DNA of 64,000 nt, from positions 682,001 to 746,000 of the forward strand of contig NZ_VLLF01000001.1 in the NCBI RefSeq assembly GCF_007830545.1. The letters are read 5' to 3'. A model generated the notes under the pieces. That model had not been told where the DNA came from, did no database searches, and worked only from the letters and a program-made list of their open reading frames with translations. Within the stretch, counting starts at the first letter, position 1; each line of letters begins with the position of its first letter. Positions 52,619 to 61,811 of the stretch are shown one piece after another. The position numbers were made by a program, and so were the translations under genes. This DNA comes from Roseibium hamelinense. Its GTDB lineage: Bacteria; Pseudomonadota; Alphaproteobacteria; Rhizobiales; Stappiaceae.

Positions 52619-55223
52619 AGTTCTGCCGGACAAAGCAGTCGCCGCCGGCCGCCTGCAGGCTTTCACACAGCGAAATCGCCTCGCCGCGGGATGTTGTCGG
52701 AATGCGTGCCCGGTAGAACGTTCCACGATCCCCTAGATCGGCTGACACGATCACAGCGGTCCGGTTGCCCAAAACACTCGGATACTGGCGTTGCAGGCCA
52801 GCATACGCATTGCGCGCCGCCTCTGCCGAGCGCTGCGATGTCACCTGTACGATATAGGTTCCGGACGCAATTTGACCGACCTGACCGGATGCCGTTGCAA
52901 CAGGTGCCGGTGTTGCAGCCGCCGGTGCGGGCGCGGGGTTGGTCAAATTGAGCGGCCCTGACGACGTGTCGGTGGCGACAGGCTGGGGCGCCGACGCAAC
53001 GCGGACCGGCGCCGGTGGCTTGGCGCGCGGCGTGACAGTCGGAATATCTGCCGGAGCCACCGCCTGGGCAGCCGACGCGTCCGCCGAAGTCTGACCATCT
53101 GTTCCGGTCTGTGTCCCAACGATGGCCGGGGTAGAGGGTTGTGCAGGCTGCGGTGTTGCCGGTGCTGACGCGATGTCCGTACCGGATGCCGATGGGCCAG
53201 CATTGTCCTGCGATGATGGTATTGGCGTCGTCGTGACAGGTGCCGTTGTGATCGTCGAGGTCACCGGAGCTGACGGATTGGTCGGCGACGCTGGTGCCGA
53301 CGGCTGTGCGACCGGGCTGGTCGATACCTGCCGCGGCTGGTCACCGTCATTCACAATGCTGCCATCCGGGCGCACCACGAGCGTCCGTACTTTTTTCGGT
53401 GCTCCGGGAACAAGAGGATCCGGTGTGGCCGTATTTTCCGGCGCCGGACGCAGTTGCGCAGGTTCTGCCGTCTCAGGAAGCACAAGGCGTTCCCGGGACG
53501 GATCGGATAACCCGCCCACCCGGTCATAAATCAGTTTCGCTCCCTGGTCGTCCGAGGCGGCTTGCTGGTTGTCCGGGTAGACTTTGAGATCGCCTTGAAG
53601 ACCGGCAATGATCGGCGGCGGACCGTCCGGCACTGCAACGCTGTCGTCATCCAGAAGGACGAAGGCTCCGCCACCGATAACTGCGATGCCAAGCACAGCT
53701 GCAGCCGCCATCAGACCTTTGCGGGACCTTGGCTCCGACCCTGGAGCTGCGGCCTTTTCGGCCGGCGGATGCGGCGGCAGAACGCCGCTGGTGCCAACGG
53801 TCGGATCGCTTTCGTTCATCGCGCGTGCAACAGCATCGAGGTCGTATCCGCCCGGAGGCGGCGGAAGTTCGTCGTCGCCGCTTTGCGGCACGGATGCCGC
53901 GGCCGCAGGCCACGTCATATTGTCGATGTCATCCTCGGCAGGAGTGGACGTGTCAGACCCGCGCAATTCAAGCGGCTCTTCGGCGACCGGCCGGCTGGCA
54001 GCAGGTGTTTCCGATATGCTGTCCCAGGACACGTTTGTGCGGGCAGAACCGGCCTCATGTGGGGCAACAGCCGGCTCCTGGCGCGATACCGGGAAATCGG
54101 GGAGTTTCAAATCGGCAAAAAGCGAATCGAAATCGGGACCTTGCGGCGGCTTGGGATCCGCCTTCGGCATCTCAGGCGCCTGACCGGCTACCGGGGGAGA
54201 CGTTTGGCCAGAGATCGGTGCCGGATCAAATGCCGCCCGCTCGGAGGCTGCCGGGTCAGAGGTCGGCGCTCTGGGAGCCGGAGACTTCACGCTCTGGGCC
54301 TCAGGAGCTGGTGTAGCCGGCAGCTCATAGGACGTTTCCAGCGACGCTTCCGGCTGTGAAATCGCCGCGAAAAGGTCGTCTTCGTCAATCGCTGGTTTGG
54401 CATCATTGGCTGGTGCGCCGTAATTGCTGGCAAATCCGGATCCGAAATACGGCTCCGTGCGCTGCGGCTGCGCGTCTGGCCTGGCAGGCTGTTCGGGCGC
54501 TGCCGGCTCCTGTGAGGCAGCCACACCGGATTGCAAAGGCGGCGCGGCAACAGGCTTTACGTCAAATGCCGCGTCCTGTGGCGGGCTGTAGGCAGGCGAA
54601 GCTGGAGGCATTTCAGACTGCTGTGGCGCGGCGGACAGCGGGTCCGGCGCCGTGTCGAAGTTTTGCCGGAACGCGCCGATAAGCTCATCCTCTAGTTCCG
54701 CAGTTAAGCTCTTTTCCAGATCTGCGGTCACGGACGGTGCAGGACGCGGCGCATTGGCAAGGTCGTCCAGCGGTGGCTCGCCGGTCGGCAAAAAGCCAAC
54801 CCCGCGAGAAGACGGTGCCCGCGCCGGGTCAACAGAGCGGTTCATGGCCTGCGCAGCCGTTGCCTCTATGGAGCCGAGATCTGGCGTTTTGGGCCAGGGG
54901 ATCTGGTTGTCTGCGGCAGGCTGCGACGGCGTTTGTGCAACGGGTGTTTCTGCAACAGGCGGTGCGGCGCGGTCTGCGGCCGGCCCCGGAGTTGCCGGTG
55001 CAGCTGGCTGGGATGTTGGGCCGCCAGCGACCTCGTCAAGACCAGCGAAATAGTCCGTGCTGCCAACGCGGTTCCCTGTCACACTTGCCCCCGGCTGCTT
55101 GTTGCGATGTACGATGCGTGCCAGTTCGACCAGCGGATCTTCCGCCGGTTCCTGACTTGTTCCCGGTTGCGGCTGCCCGGAAGGGTACCGCGCTGATTTG
55201 GGGTGGTCGGAATTTCCTGCCAT
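52617..55223 (-). CDS. SPOR-domain cell-division/peptidoglycan-binding membrane protein
   Basis: The 868-residue protein has a long, Pro/Ala-rich N-terminal cytoplasmic region with scattered acidic patches and one membrane segment near its middle (GLMAAAAVLGIAVIGGGAFVLL). A disordered periplasmic linker rich in Ala, Pro and Thr follows, then a C-terminal SPOR domain (about 790-868: GTYIVQVTSQRSAEAARNAY, GDRGTFYRARI, ending GGDCFVRQN). SPOR domains bind denuded glycan strands at the septum. It lies 72 bp after argS. Its last 21 codons are duplicated at 51879-51944. The stop here is TGA, while the copy has TAA. Confidence 0.88.
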   Translation of the reverse strand: MAGNSDHPKSARYPSGQPQPGTSQEPAEDPLVELARIVHRNKQPGASVTGNRVGSTDYFAGLDEVAGGPTSQPAAPATPGPAADRAAPPVAETPVAQTPSQPAADNQIPWPKTPDLGSIEATAAQAMNRSVDPARAPSSRGVGFLPTGEPPLDDLANAPRPAPSVTADLEKSLTAELEDELIGAFRQNFDTAPDPLSAAPQQSEMPPASPAYSPPQDAAFDVKPVAAPPLQSGVAASQEPAAPEQPARPDAQPQRTEPYFGSGFASNYGAPANDAKPAIDEDDLFAAISQPEASLETSYELPATPAPEAQSVKSPAPRAPTSDPAASERAAFDPAPISGQTSPPVAGQAPEMPKADPKPPQGPDFDSLFADLKLPDFPVSRQEPAVAPHEAGSARTNVSWDSISETPAASRPVAEEPLELRGSDTSTPAEDDIDNMTWPAAAASVPQSGDDELPPPPGGYDLDAVARAMNESDPTVGTSGVLPPHPPAEKAAAPGSEPRSRKGLMAAAAVLGIAVIGGGAFVLLDDDSVAVPDGPPPIIAGLQGDLKVYPDNQQAASDDQGAKLIYDRVGGLSDPSRERLVLPETAEPAQLRPAPENTATPDPLVPGAPKKVRTLVVRPDGSIVNDGDQPRQVSTSPVAQPSAPASPTNPSAPVTSTITTAPVTTTPIPSSQDNAGPSASGTDIASAPATPQPAQPSTPAIVGTQTGTDGQTSADASAAQAVAPADIPTVTPRAKPPAPVRVASAPQPVATDTSSGPLNLTNPAPAPAAATPAPVATASGQVGQIASGTYIVQVTSQRSAEAARNAYAGLQRQYPSVLGNRTAVIVSADLGDRGTFYRARIPTTSRGEAISLCESLQAAGGDCFVRQN
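52619..52684. repeat. copy 2 of the 66-bp direct repeat (in-gene)
   Basis: This is the functional copy at the 3' end of the SPOR gene, differing from copy 1 at one of 66 positions and in the stop codon context beside it. Beyond its edges similarity to copy 1 falls away sharply on the coding side after GGGAT, while a related hairpin is kept 53 bp away on the other side. Confidence 0.9.
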
Positions 55224-55295
55224 GTTTGATTACTATCCGGCCAGTACGGCTTTTTGGCGGCTTACACTTTACAGACCGTCAAAGCCCAAGAGACT

Positions 55296-57065
55296 TTAGC
55301 GCATCTCCTCAGGCGCGTTCACACCCAGCACAGCAAGACCTGAGGCAAGTACCAAAGATATTGCACGAACCAGGGCAAGTCGCGCTAGGGTTAATTTGGT
55401 ATTATCAGTGTTAATAAAACGTAATTGCGGCAATTCCTTGCCTCTATTCCAGTGCGCATGCAAGGAACTCGCGAGGTCATACAGGTAAAACGCCACTCTG
55501 TGAGGCTCATGCGTATCTGCCGCCGAATCAACCACACGCGGCCACTGAGCCAATTTCGAGATCAACTCAAGCTCACCTTCGTCGGTCAGCACCGAGAAGT
55601 CTGCCGCGGCGAGCGCCGTCTCCCCAAGGTCCAAAGCAGGGAATTCTTCGGCGGCCTGACGCAACACCGAGTGGCATCTTGCATGCCCATATTGGACATA
55701 AAATACCGGATTGTCTTTGGACTGCTCGGTCACCTTTTCGAAGTCGAAGTCGAGCGGCGCGTCGTTCTTGCGATAGAGCATCATGAACCGGATCGGATCC
55801 CGCCCTACTTCCTCCACCGCATCGCGCAGGGTGATAAAATCGCCAGACCGTTTGGACATCTTGAAAGGCTCACCGCCCTTGAACAGCTTCACCAACTGGC
55901 AGAAGCTGACAATAACTTGCGCCTTACCATCAGAGATTGCTTGCCCGACGGCTTCCAAGCGTTTGGCATAGCCGCTGTGATCCGCGCCGAGAACGTAGAT
56001 CATCTCGTCATAACCCCGCAGAAACTTGTCCCGGAAATACGCCACATCGGCCGCAAAATAAGTATAAGAGCCGTCCGATTTTTTTAGTGCACGGTCGGTA
56101 TCGTCACTATAATCGCTGGCCCGGAAAAGCGTTTGCTCCCGGTCCTCCCAGTCTTCAGGTACCTGTCCTTTTGGCGGCGGCAAAGTGCCTTGATACACAA
56201 GATCGCGCTCACGCAAGGCGTCCAGCATCTCGTCGATCTTAGATGGGCCGTTACCGTCATGGGTATGCAAGGTGCGCTCGGAATAAAACACCTCGTGATG
56301 AACATTGAGCGTTGCCAGATCGTCCCGGATGAGGTCCAGCATCGCCGCGACGGTAAAGTCCTTGACGATTGGAAGCCACTCGCCGTCTGCCATTTTGGTC
56401 AGTGCATCGCCGTGCTCTTTCGCCAGCGCCTGACCCACCGGTTTCAGGTAGTCGCCGGGATAAAGCCCCGCCGGGATCGCTCCGATATCCTCGCCCAAAG
56501 CCTCGCGGTAGCGCAGGAATGCACTGCGCGCCAGCGTTTCGATTTGCGAGCCAGCGTCATTGATATAGTACTCCCGGGTCACGTCATAGCCGGCGAAATC
56601 CAGCAGGTTTGCCAGAGCATCGCCGACAACTGCGCCGCGTGTATGCCCGACATGCATCGGACCGGTTGGGTTGGCCGACACGTATTCCACATTGACCTTT
56701 TTGCCGGTGCCTAACCTGGACCGGCCGAAATCAAGCTGTTGTGCCAATACGGCCCCAAGCACATTCTCCCAAACCGAATGCGACACTCTCAAATTAATGA
56801 AGCCCGGACCGGCGATTGCAGCTTCAGTGATCTCGGGATCGGCTTGTAGTTTATCCACCAGCTTTTCGGCAAGATCGCGTGGCTTCATGCCAACCTGCTT
56901 GGACAGCACCATCGCGGCATTTGTTGCCAAATCGCCATGAGCAGGATCGCGCGGAGTCTCGACCGTCACCCGGGACAAGTCCGGCGCATCGCCTTCTTTT
57001 GTCGACAGATCAAGGGATTGCAGCACCGTTTGCACGCGATTTGAAAATTCGGCGAAAATGTTCAT
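55296..57065 (-). CDS. argS: arginyl-tRNA synthetase
   Basis: The 589-residue class I synthetase has an N-terminal Arg-tRNA-binding domain (about 5-90), the HIGH-type motif [12 protein letters not shown] (about 131-142), KMSKRSGDF as the KMSKS-type loop (about 357-365), and a C-terminal DALR anticodon domain with [15 protein letters not shown] and LPQLRFI. It charges tRNA-Arg. It is 87 bp downstream of dgt on the same strand. Confidence 0.97.
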   Translation of the reverse strand: MNIFAEFSNRVQTVLQSLDLSTKEGDAPDLSRVTVETPRDPAHGDLATNAAMVLSKQVGMKPRDLAEKLVDKLQADPEITEAAIAGPGFINLRVSHSVWENVLGAVLAQQLDFGRSRLGTGKKVNVEYVSANPTGPMHVGHTRGAVVGDALANLLDFAGYDVTREYYINDAGSQIETLARSAFLRYREALGEDIGAIPAGLYPGDYLKPVGQALAKEHGDALTKMADGEWLPIVKDFTVAAMLDLIRDDLATLNVHHEVFYSERTLHTHDGNGPSKIDEMLDALRERDLVYQGTLPPPKGQVPEDWEDREQTLFRASDYSDDTDRALKKSDGSYTYFAADVAYFRDKFLRGYDEMIYVLGADHSGYAKRLEAVGQAISDGKAQVIVSFCQLVKLFKGGEPFKMSKRSGDFITLRDAVEEVGRDPIRFMMLYRKNDAPLDFDFEKVTEQSKDNPVFYVQYGHARCHSVLRQAAEEFPALDLGETALAAADFSVLTDEGELELISKLAQWPRVVDSAADTHEPHRVAFYLYDLASSLHAHWNRGKELPQLRFINTDNTKLTLARLALVRAISLVLASGLAVLGVNAPEEMR

Positions 57066-57152
57066 CGAAAGCCTGAAGTGTCCATGAAAATAGCTAACCC
57101 GCGCGCCGGAGTGGTCTTCGCGGCCCGCTGGCAGTCACATTGTGGCTGCGGC

Positions 57153-58388
57153 CTAGCTCAAATCCGGCGTATCGTCAAACAGTCTGCGATGTTCTTCGAT
57201 GGCATATCGGTCTGTCATGCCCGCAATATAGTCGCACACGCGCCGGGCCAGGCCGGTTTCATCCAAGCCTGCGAGATCCTTGTCCCAAGGCGCCGGCATG
57301 AGCTCAGGCTCTTTCATGAACCGGGCAAACAGATCACGCACCACATCAGCCACGAGCCGCCGGACGGCGAGAACATCCTCGTGCCTGTAGACCCGCGCAA
57401 ACAGAAATTTTTTGACTTCACGTTCCGAGGCCGAGGTCTCGCTTGAGAAATCCACCAGGCACCGGCCTGCGGCGCGCACATCCTCAACCGTCTCCGGCTG
57501 GACATCGGACAGGCGTTTCATTGCCTCTGTAATGACGTCTTCGACCATGCGGGTGATCGAACGCCGGACGATTTCATGGATGCGCCGGCTTTCTTCAAGG
57601 CCAGGATACTTGCTGTCGACATCGGCCAGGATATCGGCCAGAAAAGGTACATCCTTCATGTCTTCGATCGCAAACAATCCGGCACGCATGCCATCGTCCA
57701 GATCATGCGCATCGTAGGCAATGTCGTCTGCGATTGCGGCTGCTTGCGCTTCAAGGCTTGGCCAAGTGTGCAGCAGCAGATCCTGCCGGCTTGCATATTC
57801 GCGAATGGCGAAGGGAAGTTCACTGTCCTTGAATTTACCAAGCGGGCGGCCCGATGCGTCCAACAATGGGCCGTTGTGCTTGACGAGGCCTTCCAAGGTC
57901 TCCCAGGACAGATTCAGGCCGTCGAATTCCGCATAGCGCTGTTCCAGCGAGGTTACGACCCGCAGCGATTGCGCGTTGTGATCGAAGCCGCCGTAGGGCT
58001 CCATGCACACATGCATCACGTCTTCGCCCTCGTGCCCGAACGGTGTATGGCCAAGATCGTGAGCCAGCGCCAGGCACTCGGCCAAGTCTTCATCGACGCG
58101 CAAGGCCCTCGCGAGCGACCGGGCAATTTGCGACACCTCAATCGTGTGCGTCAGCCGGGTGCGGAAATGATCGCCCTCATGATAGACGAAAACCTGGGTC
58201 TTGTGCTTCAAGCGCCGGAATGCGGAGGAATGGATAATCCGGTCCCGGTCGCGTTGAAACGGAGTGCGGGTCGGGCTCTCAGGCTCTTGAAACAAGCGCC
58301 CCCGGCTTTTCGTTGGCTGCTCTGCGTAGGACGCAAGCGCCTGCGCCCCATATCCCAAGCCGAGCTCGACATTCATATTCCGCCTCAT
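57153..58388 (-). CDS. dgt: dGTP triphosphohydrolase-like HD protein
   Basis: The 411-residue protein has a typical dGTPase N-terminus ([27 protein letters not shown]) and the HD metal site: [29 protein letters not shown] and [14 protein letters not shown]. It hydrolyses dGTP or other dNTPs to the nucleoside and triphosphate. The long alphaproteobacterial form lacks the insert of E. coli Dgt. ATG 58376 (MNVELG) is an alternative start. It precedes argS and diverges from erpA. Confidence 0.92.
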   Translation of the reverse strand: MRRNMNVELGLGYGAQALASYAEQPTKSRGRLFQEPESPTRTPFQRDRDRIIHSSAFRRLKHKTQVFVYHEGDHFRTRLTHTIEVSQIARSLARALRVDEDLAECLALAHDLGHTPFGHEGEDVMHVCMEPYGGFDHNAQSLRVVTSLEQRYAEFDGLNLSWETLEGLVKHNGPLLDASGRPLGKFKDSELPFAIREYASRQDLLLHTWPSLEAQAAAIADDIAYDAHDLDDGMRAGLFAIEDMKDVPFLADILADVDSKYPGLEESRRIHEIVRRSITRMVEDVITEAMKRLSDVQPETVEDVRAAGRCLVDFSSETSASEREVKKFLFARVYRHEDVLAVRRLVADVVRDLFARFMKEPELMPAPWDKDLAGLDETGLARRVCDYIAGMTDRYAIEEHRRLFDDTPDLS

Positions 58389-58544
58389 ACTTCATCTTTC
58401 AGAGCCTGCCCCGGCGACTTCACCCATCCGACCGAAGCGGCATGCATTGACGCAATGCCTCGCACATCATACCTATCATTGTATGACAAGGCCGCAGCAG
58501 GGTCCGCCCTGCCCGGCTCAAACCCGTTGAAATGCGGCAGGCCC

Positions 58545-58886
58545 ATGACCGACACACTTGAACATCCCGTAACAGTCAGCGACCGCGCTGCCAAGCGGAT
58601 CGCCAAGATTTTGACCGGGGAACCGGATGGAAGCATGCTGCGCGTCTCAGTCGAAGGCGGCGGCTGTTCCGGACTGCAATATAAATACGACTTGGTGACA
58701 AGCCGCGAGGACGATGACCTCGCCATTGAGAAAAACGGTATCACCGTCCTCGTCGATTCCATGTCCCTGGAATACATGAGCGGTTCGGAGATCGATTTTG
58801 TCGATGATCTGATCGGCCAATCCTTCCAGATCAACAATCCGCATGCCACCTCGGGCTGTGGCTGCGGCACAAGTTTCACAATCTGA
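58545..58886 (+). CDS. erpA: A-type iron-sulfur carrier protein ErpA
   Basis: The 113-residue protein has the A-type carrier fold with the three cluster-binding cysteines: Cys41 in GGGCSGLQYKYD and Cys105/Cys107 in SGCGCGTSF. It carries Fe-S clusters to apo-proteins. The ATG at 58545 is chosen because family homology begins there. A strong hairpin (58893-58919) follows directly. It diverges from dgt across about 150 bp. Confidence 0.94.
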   Translation: MTDTLEHPVTVSDRAAKRIAKILTGEPDGSMLRVSVEGGGCSGLQYKYDLVTSREDDDLAIEKNGITVLVDSMSLEYMSGSEIDFVDDLIGQSFQINNPHATSGCGCGTSFTI

Positions 58887-58892
58887 TTTGTC

Positions 58893-58919
58893 CTGCTGGC
58901 GGCTCAATGCCGCCAGCAG
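58893..58919 (+). terminator. hairpin after erpA
   Basis: CTGCTGGCGGC pairs perfectly with GCCGCCAGCAG over TCAAT. It ends 19 bp before xthA and lacks a T-run, so it may weaken rather than stop read-through into xthA. Confidence 0.6.
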
Positions 58920-58938
58920 CTATTCGGCTGGACCCTTC

Positions 58939-59721
58939 ATGAAAATCGCAACCTGGAACATCAATGGCGTCAAGGCGCGCATTGACACCGTGCTGGACTG
59001 GCTGAAAGAAACCAGCCCCGACATAGCCTGTTTTCAGGAGATCAAGTCCGTCGACGAGAACTTTCCGAGGCAAGCATTTGAGGAATTGGGCTACAACGTT
59101 GAAACCCATGGTCAAAAAGGCTTCAACGGCGTTGCCCTCTTGTCGAAGCTGCCGCTGGAGGACGTTCAGCGCGGCCTTCCTGGCAACGATGATGACGAAC
59201 AGGCGCGTTTCATTGAGGCGACCGTGTCGACCAACAACGGGGCCGTCCGCTTCGGGTGCCTCTATCTGCCGAACGGCAATCCGCTCGGCACCGAAAAGTT
59301 CACTTACAAGTTGGAATGGATGGACCGGCTGATCGCCCACGCCGAAAAACGGCTGGCGGAAGAAACGCCTTTTCTCTTGTTAGGCGATTACAATGTCATT
59401 CCCGACCCGGTCGATGCCAAGAACCCGGAAAACTGGTTCGATGACGCCCTTTTCCAGCCGGAAAGCCGGCAAAACTTTAGAGCGCTTTTGAACCTCGGCT
59501 TCACCGAGGCGGTACGGAATTGCACACAAGCCGAGGAAATCTTCACTTTCTGGGACTATCAAGCTGGTGCCTGGCAGAAAAACAACGGCATCCGCATTGA
59601 TCATGTCCTGCTGTCGCCCCAAGCTGCGGACCTGATGAACGGCTGCGGCATAGACAAACGTGTGAGGGGGTGGGACAAGCCCTCCGATCACGTACCGGTT
59701 TGGGTGGATCTCGCCGCCTGA
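58939..59721 (+). CDS. xthA: exodeoxyribonuclease III
   Basis: The 260-residue AP endonuclease has KIATWNINGVKARIDTVLDWL, CFQEIKSVDENFP (metal Glu), LLLGDYNVIPDPVDAKNPENW (catalytic Asp/Asn) and the C-terminal SDHVPVWVDL with the catalytic His. It repairs abasic sites and 3' blocks. The ATG at 58939 is preferred because homology begins MKIATWN. It follows erpA on the same strand. Confidence 0.95.
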   Translation: MKIATWNINGVKARIDTVLDWLKETSPDIACFQEIKSVDENFPRQAFEELGYNVETHGQKGFNGVALLSKLPLEDVQRGLPGNDDDEQARFIEATVSTNNGAVRFGCLYLPNGNPLGTEKFTYKLEWMDRLIAHAEKRLAEETPFLLLGDYNVIPDPVDAKNPENWFDDALFQPESRQNFRALLNLGFTEAVRNCTQAEEIFTFWDYQAGAWQKNNGIRIDHVLLSPQAADLMNGCGIDKRVRGWDKPSDHVPVWVDLAA

Positions 59722-59851
59722 GGATAAAATGCGCCCGGATCTGCACATTCAATAGACTTGATACGTATTGCACCCATGATAGGCTTCCCGCAATGGGATA
59801 AGTGCAACGCGCAGGCGCCCCGAACGCGCGGGATTGGGGCAAGGTTTGCCA

Positions 59852-60184
59852 GTGATCAGTTTCGTCGTGAAATTGTTCACAGCAACCGGCCTCGCCCTCA
59901 TACCGGCTGTCAGCTTGGGCGCAGGTGCGCCTCCAAAACCCGCCAGTCAGTTGGAGCAAGTTCAATCCCCCACCGTGAGCTGCACTTGCCGGTACCGCGG
60001 AGACGATTTTTTCATTGGTGAAACGGTCTGCTTGCGGAGCCCTCAAGGGCCCCGTCTTGCGACCTGCCAAATGGTGCTGAACAACACGTCCTGGAAATTC
60101 TCCGACACACCCTGCCCGTCCGCCTCGCTACTCCCGTCCCATGGCGTTCCACACACACCGTGGCAATCGGGCTCAAAAGGCTGA
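59852..60184 (+). CDS. hypothetical small secreted cysteine-containing protein
   Basis: I do not recognise the family. The 110-residue product starts at GTG 59852, with AAGG seven bases upstream, and has a signal peptide (VVKLFTATGLALIPAVSLGAGA, cleaved near residue 26). The mature part has PTVSCTCRYRGDDFFIGETVC and LATCQMVLNNTSWKFSDTPCP, giving five cysteines in about 70 residues, likely disulfide-bonded in the periplasm. It is convergent with exoR. Function is unknown. Confidence 0.65.
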   Translation: MISFVVKLFTATGLALIPAVSLGAGAPPKPASQLEQVQSPTVSCTCRYRGDDFFIGETVCLRSPQGPRLATCQMVLNNTSWKFSDTPCPSASLLPSHGVPHTPWQSGSKG

Positions 60185-60240
60185 CGGGTTTTCAAATGCG
60201 CCGTAAGCGGCCTTTAAGAACAACAGAACCAAACGGCCGC

Positions 60241-61146
60241 TTATTCGGTTGTTGTCTGCTGAGCGGCGTAGAGCTCCGGCCGGTTGTTTGACAGCCATTT
60301 GCTCGACATATCCCGGGACTGGGCCCGCACGAGTTCGCTGGCCAGTCCGAAATATTTTTCGTGAAGATTGCGAATCCAGGCTTCGTTGTTCGCCGAAGCC
60401 TGCTCGAGCGCAACGGACAGCCACATCAGCCCGCGGGCCTTTCTGCTATCGGATTGCCCGATTGTGAACAATGTTTCACCAAGGCGCGCCTGTGCTCCGA
60501 CATGCCCCTTGATGGCCGCCAGATTAAACCACCGGACGGCCATGCGGGCATTGCTGCCCTGATACATGCGACCAAGCTCAAACTGTGCGTCAGCGTCTCC
60601 AAAATAAGAAGCTGCATGGGTGAAGATCTGCTTTGCCCGGGCAGGGTTCGCGGTCACACGCTCCCCAATTCCATCCCGGTAGTAGTTCCCTAGGGCAACG
60701 AAAGCACTTGCGACGAATGGCGCGTCCGGGTCGGTCGGACTGTCGTCCCCATGCTCGCGAACCACCTGGCTGTAATACTCGAACGCCTTCAAGTCGTCTT
60801 CCTGGACGCCGTCGCCATGGGCATACATTTCGCCAAGCTTCCAAGCCGCCATCGACTGGCCATGGTCAGCTGCGTATCTCAGTGAGTTGAGCGCTGCTTC
60901 TTTGTCACCGGAATAATATTGCCGGGCTCCAGCACGAAGCGCTTCGCTCGGGCTGAGATCCTGCGGCCCGATTTCCGTGTCCGGATCAGCCGGAGTTCCA
61001 TCAAATGCCTGCGCCCGGTAATCACCAAGCCCGATGCAGCTGACAAGCATGCAAACGGCAACAAGCCGCGCAAAACCGCGGCCATACGCCGTCTGGATCA
61101 CGCCCTGATATCCGCTGTCATTCATCTGCAATAACGAGGACATTCC
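60241..61146 (-). CDS. exoR: ExoR-like periplasmic Sel1-repeat regulator
   Basis: The product has a signal peptide (FARLVAVCMLVSCIGLG...AQAFDGTPADP) and Sel1/TPR repeats: ARQYYSGDKEAALNSLRYAADHGQSMAAWKLGEMYAHGDGVQEDD, FVALGNYYRDGI, THAASYFGDADAQFELGRMYQG and NLAAIKGHVGAQARLGETLF, each in turn. It aligns with Sinorhizobium ExoR in spacing and in the closing ALEQ...IRNLHEKYFGLASELVRAQSRDM part. ExoR binds and restrains the ExoS kinase that controls exopolysaccharide, motility and virulence-type genes. The ATG at 61146 gives 301 residues; 61125 is an alternative. The frame stays open to 61443 without homology. Confidence 0.75.
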   Translation of the reverse strand, partial: GMSSLLQMNDSGYQGVIQTAYGRGFARLVAVCMLVSCIGLGDYRAQAFDGTPADPDTEIGPQDLSPSEALRAGARQYYSGDKEAALNSLRYAADHGQSMAAWKLGEMYAHGDGVQEDDLKAFEYYSQVVREHGDDSPTDPDAPFVASAFVALGNYYRDGIGERVTANPARAKQIFTHAASYFGDADAQFELGRMYQGSNARMAVRWFNLAAIKGHVGAQARLGETLFTIGQSDSRKARGLMWLSVALEQASANNEAWIRNLHEKYFGLASELVRAQSRDMSSKWLSNNRPELYAAQQTTTE

Positions 61147-61811
61147 CTCACACTCATTTCTCTGCGGCCTGTTGGCCTGCAGTATTTGACGCTTTTCCTG
61201 TTGCTGCCGAGAATACCTGTGCATTTCGGCCAGACTGCGACCCTGCACCGCATGATTGTGGCAAGAGCGCGGACTCTTTTTGACTGTGATCGTGCCGGAT
61301 ACTCTGCCGAGAGCTCTTTGATGCCGAACCAACTTATTTTGCGCCCTTGAGTTATCGTTCATGCCGCGAATGCAGTTCAGTCCGGAACCACCCGCCTCCA
61401 ATGCCCAAACGACAGCCGTGCCTATTCCCTGATGATCAATCATGGCCGAACCGCGGCATCAATGGCGAACACGGTGCCCAAACGTGACTCTGCTGCACAG
61501 TGTTGCAAACGCGACACAGCTGCCTTGGCGATAATCTGGACTGACCCACACATGAAACCAGTCTCCCCGCCGGTGCACTCATAATTTTCGGTTTGTGTCA
61601 CGCCGCCCCCACGGATGTTTCAACCATGGCTCCAAACACAGCACGAAAGGGGTTGAGATTCCCTTGACCGAAAGCCTGCAGATATAAACAGCTGGAAAAT
61701 GCGTGGGGGAAACAAAGAACATTTTGCTGTATGTGAACAGTCTTGAGATGATAAGGCCCGACTCAAGCGCCCCGATACAGGGTCGTACAATAAGAATGGA
61801 CACCTTAGAGC
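61147..61811. other. exoR-parE divergent intergenic region
   Basis: These 665 bases hold no gene I can support; the open frames on both strands lack homology or ribosome sites. They should carry the exoR and parE promoters. Base composition is mixed, and no operator was identified. Confidence 0.55.

Noticed and set aside
53562..54359. Long plus-strand open frames (265 and 191 residues) inside the SPOR gene
   Set aside because: They run antisense through a Pro/Ala-rich coding region of high GC content, have Arg/Cys-rich low-complexity products and match no family.
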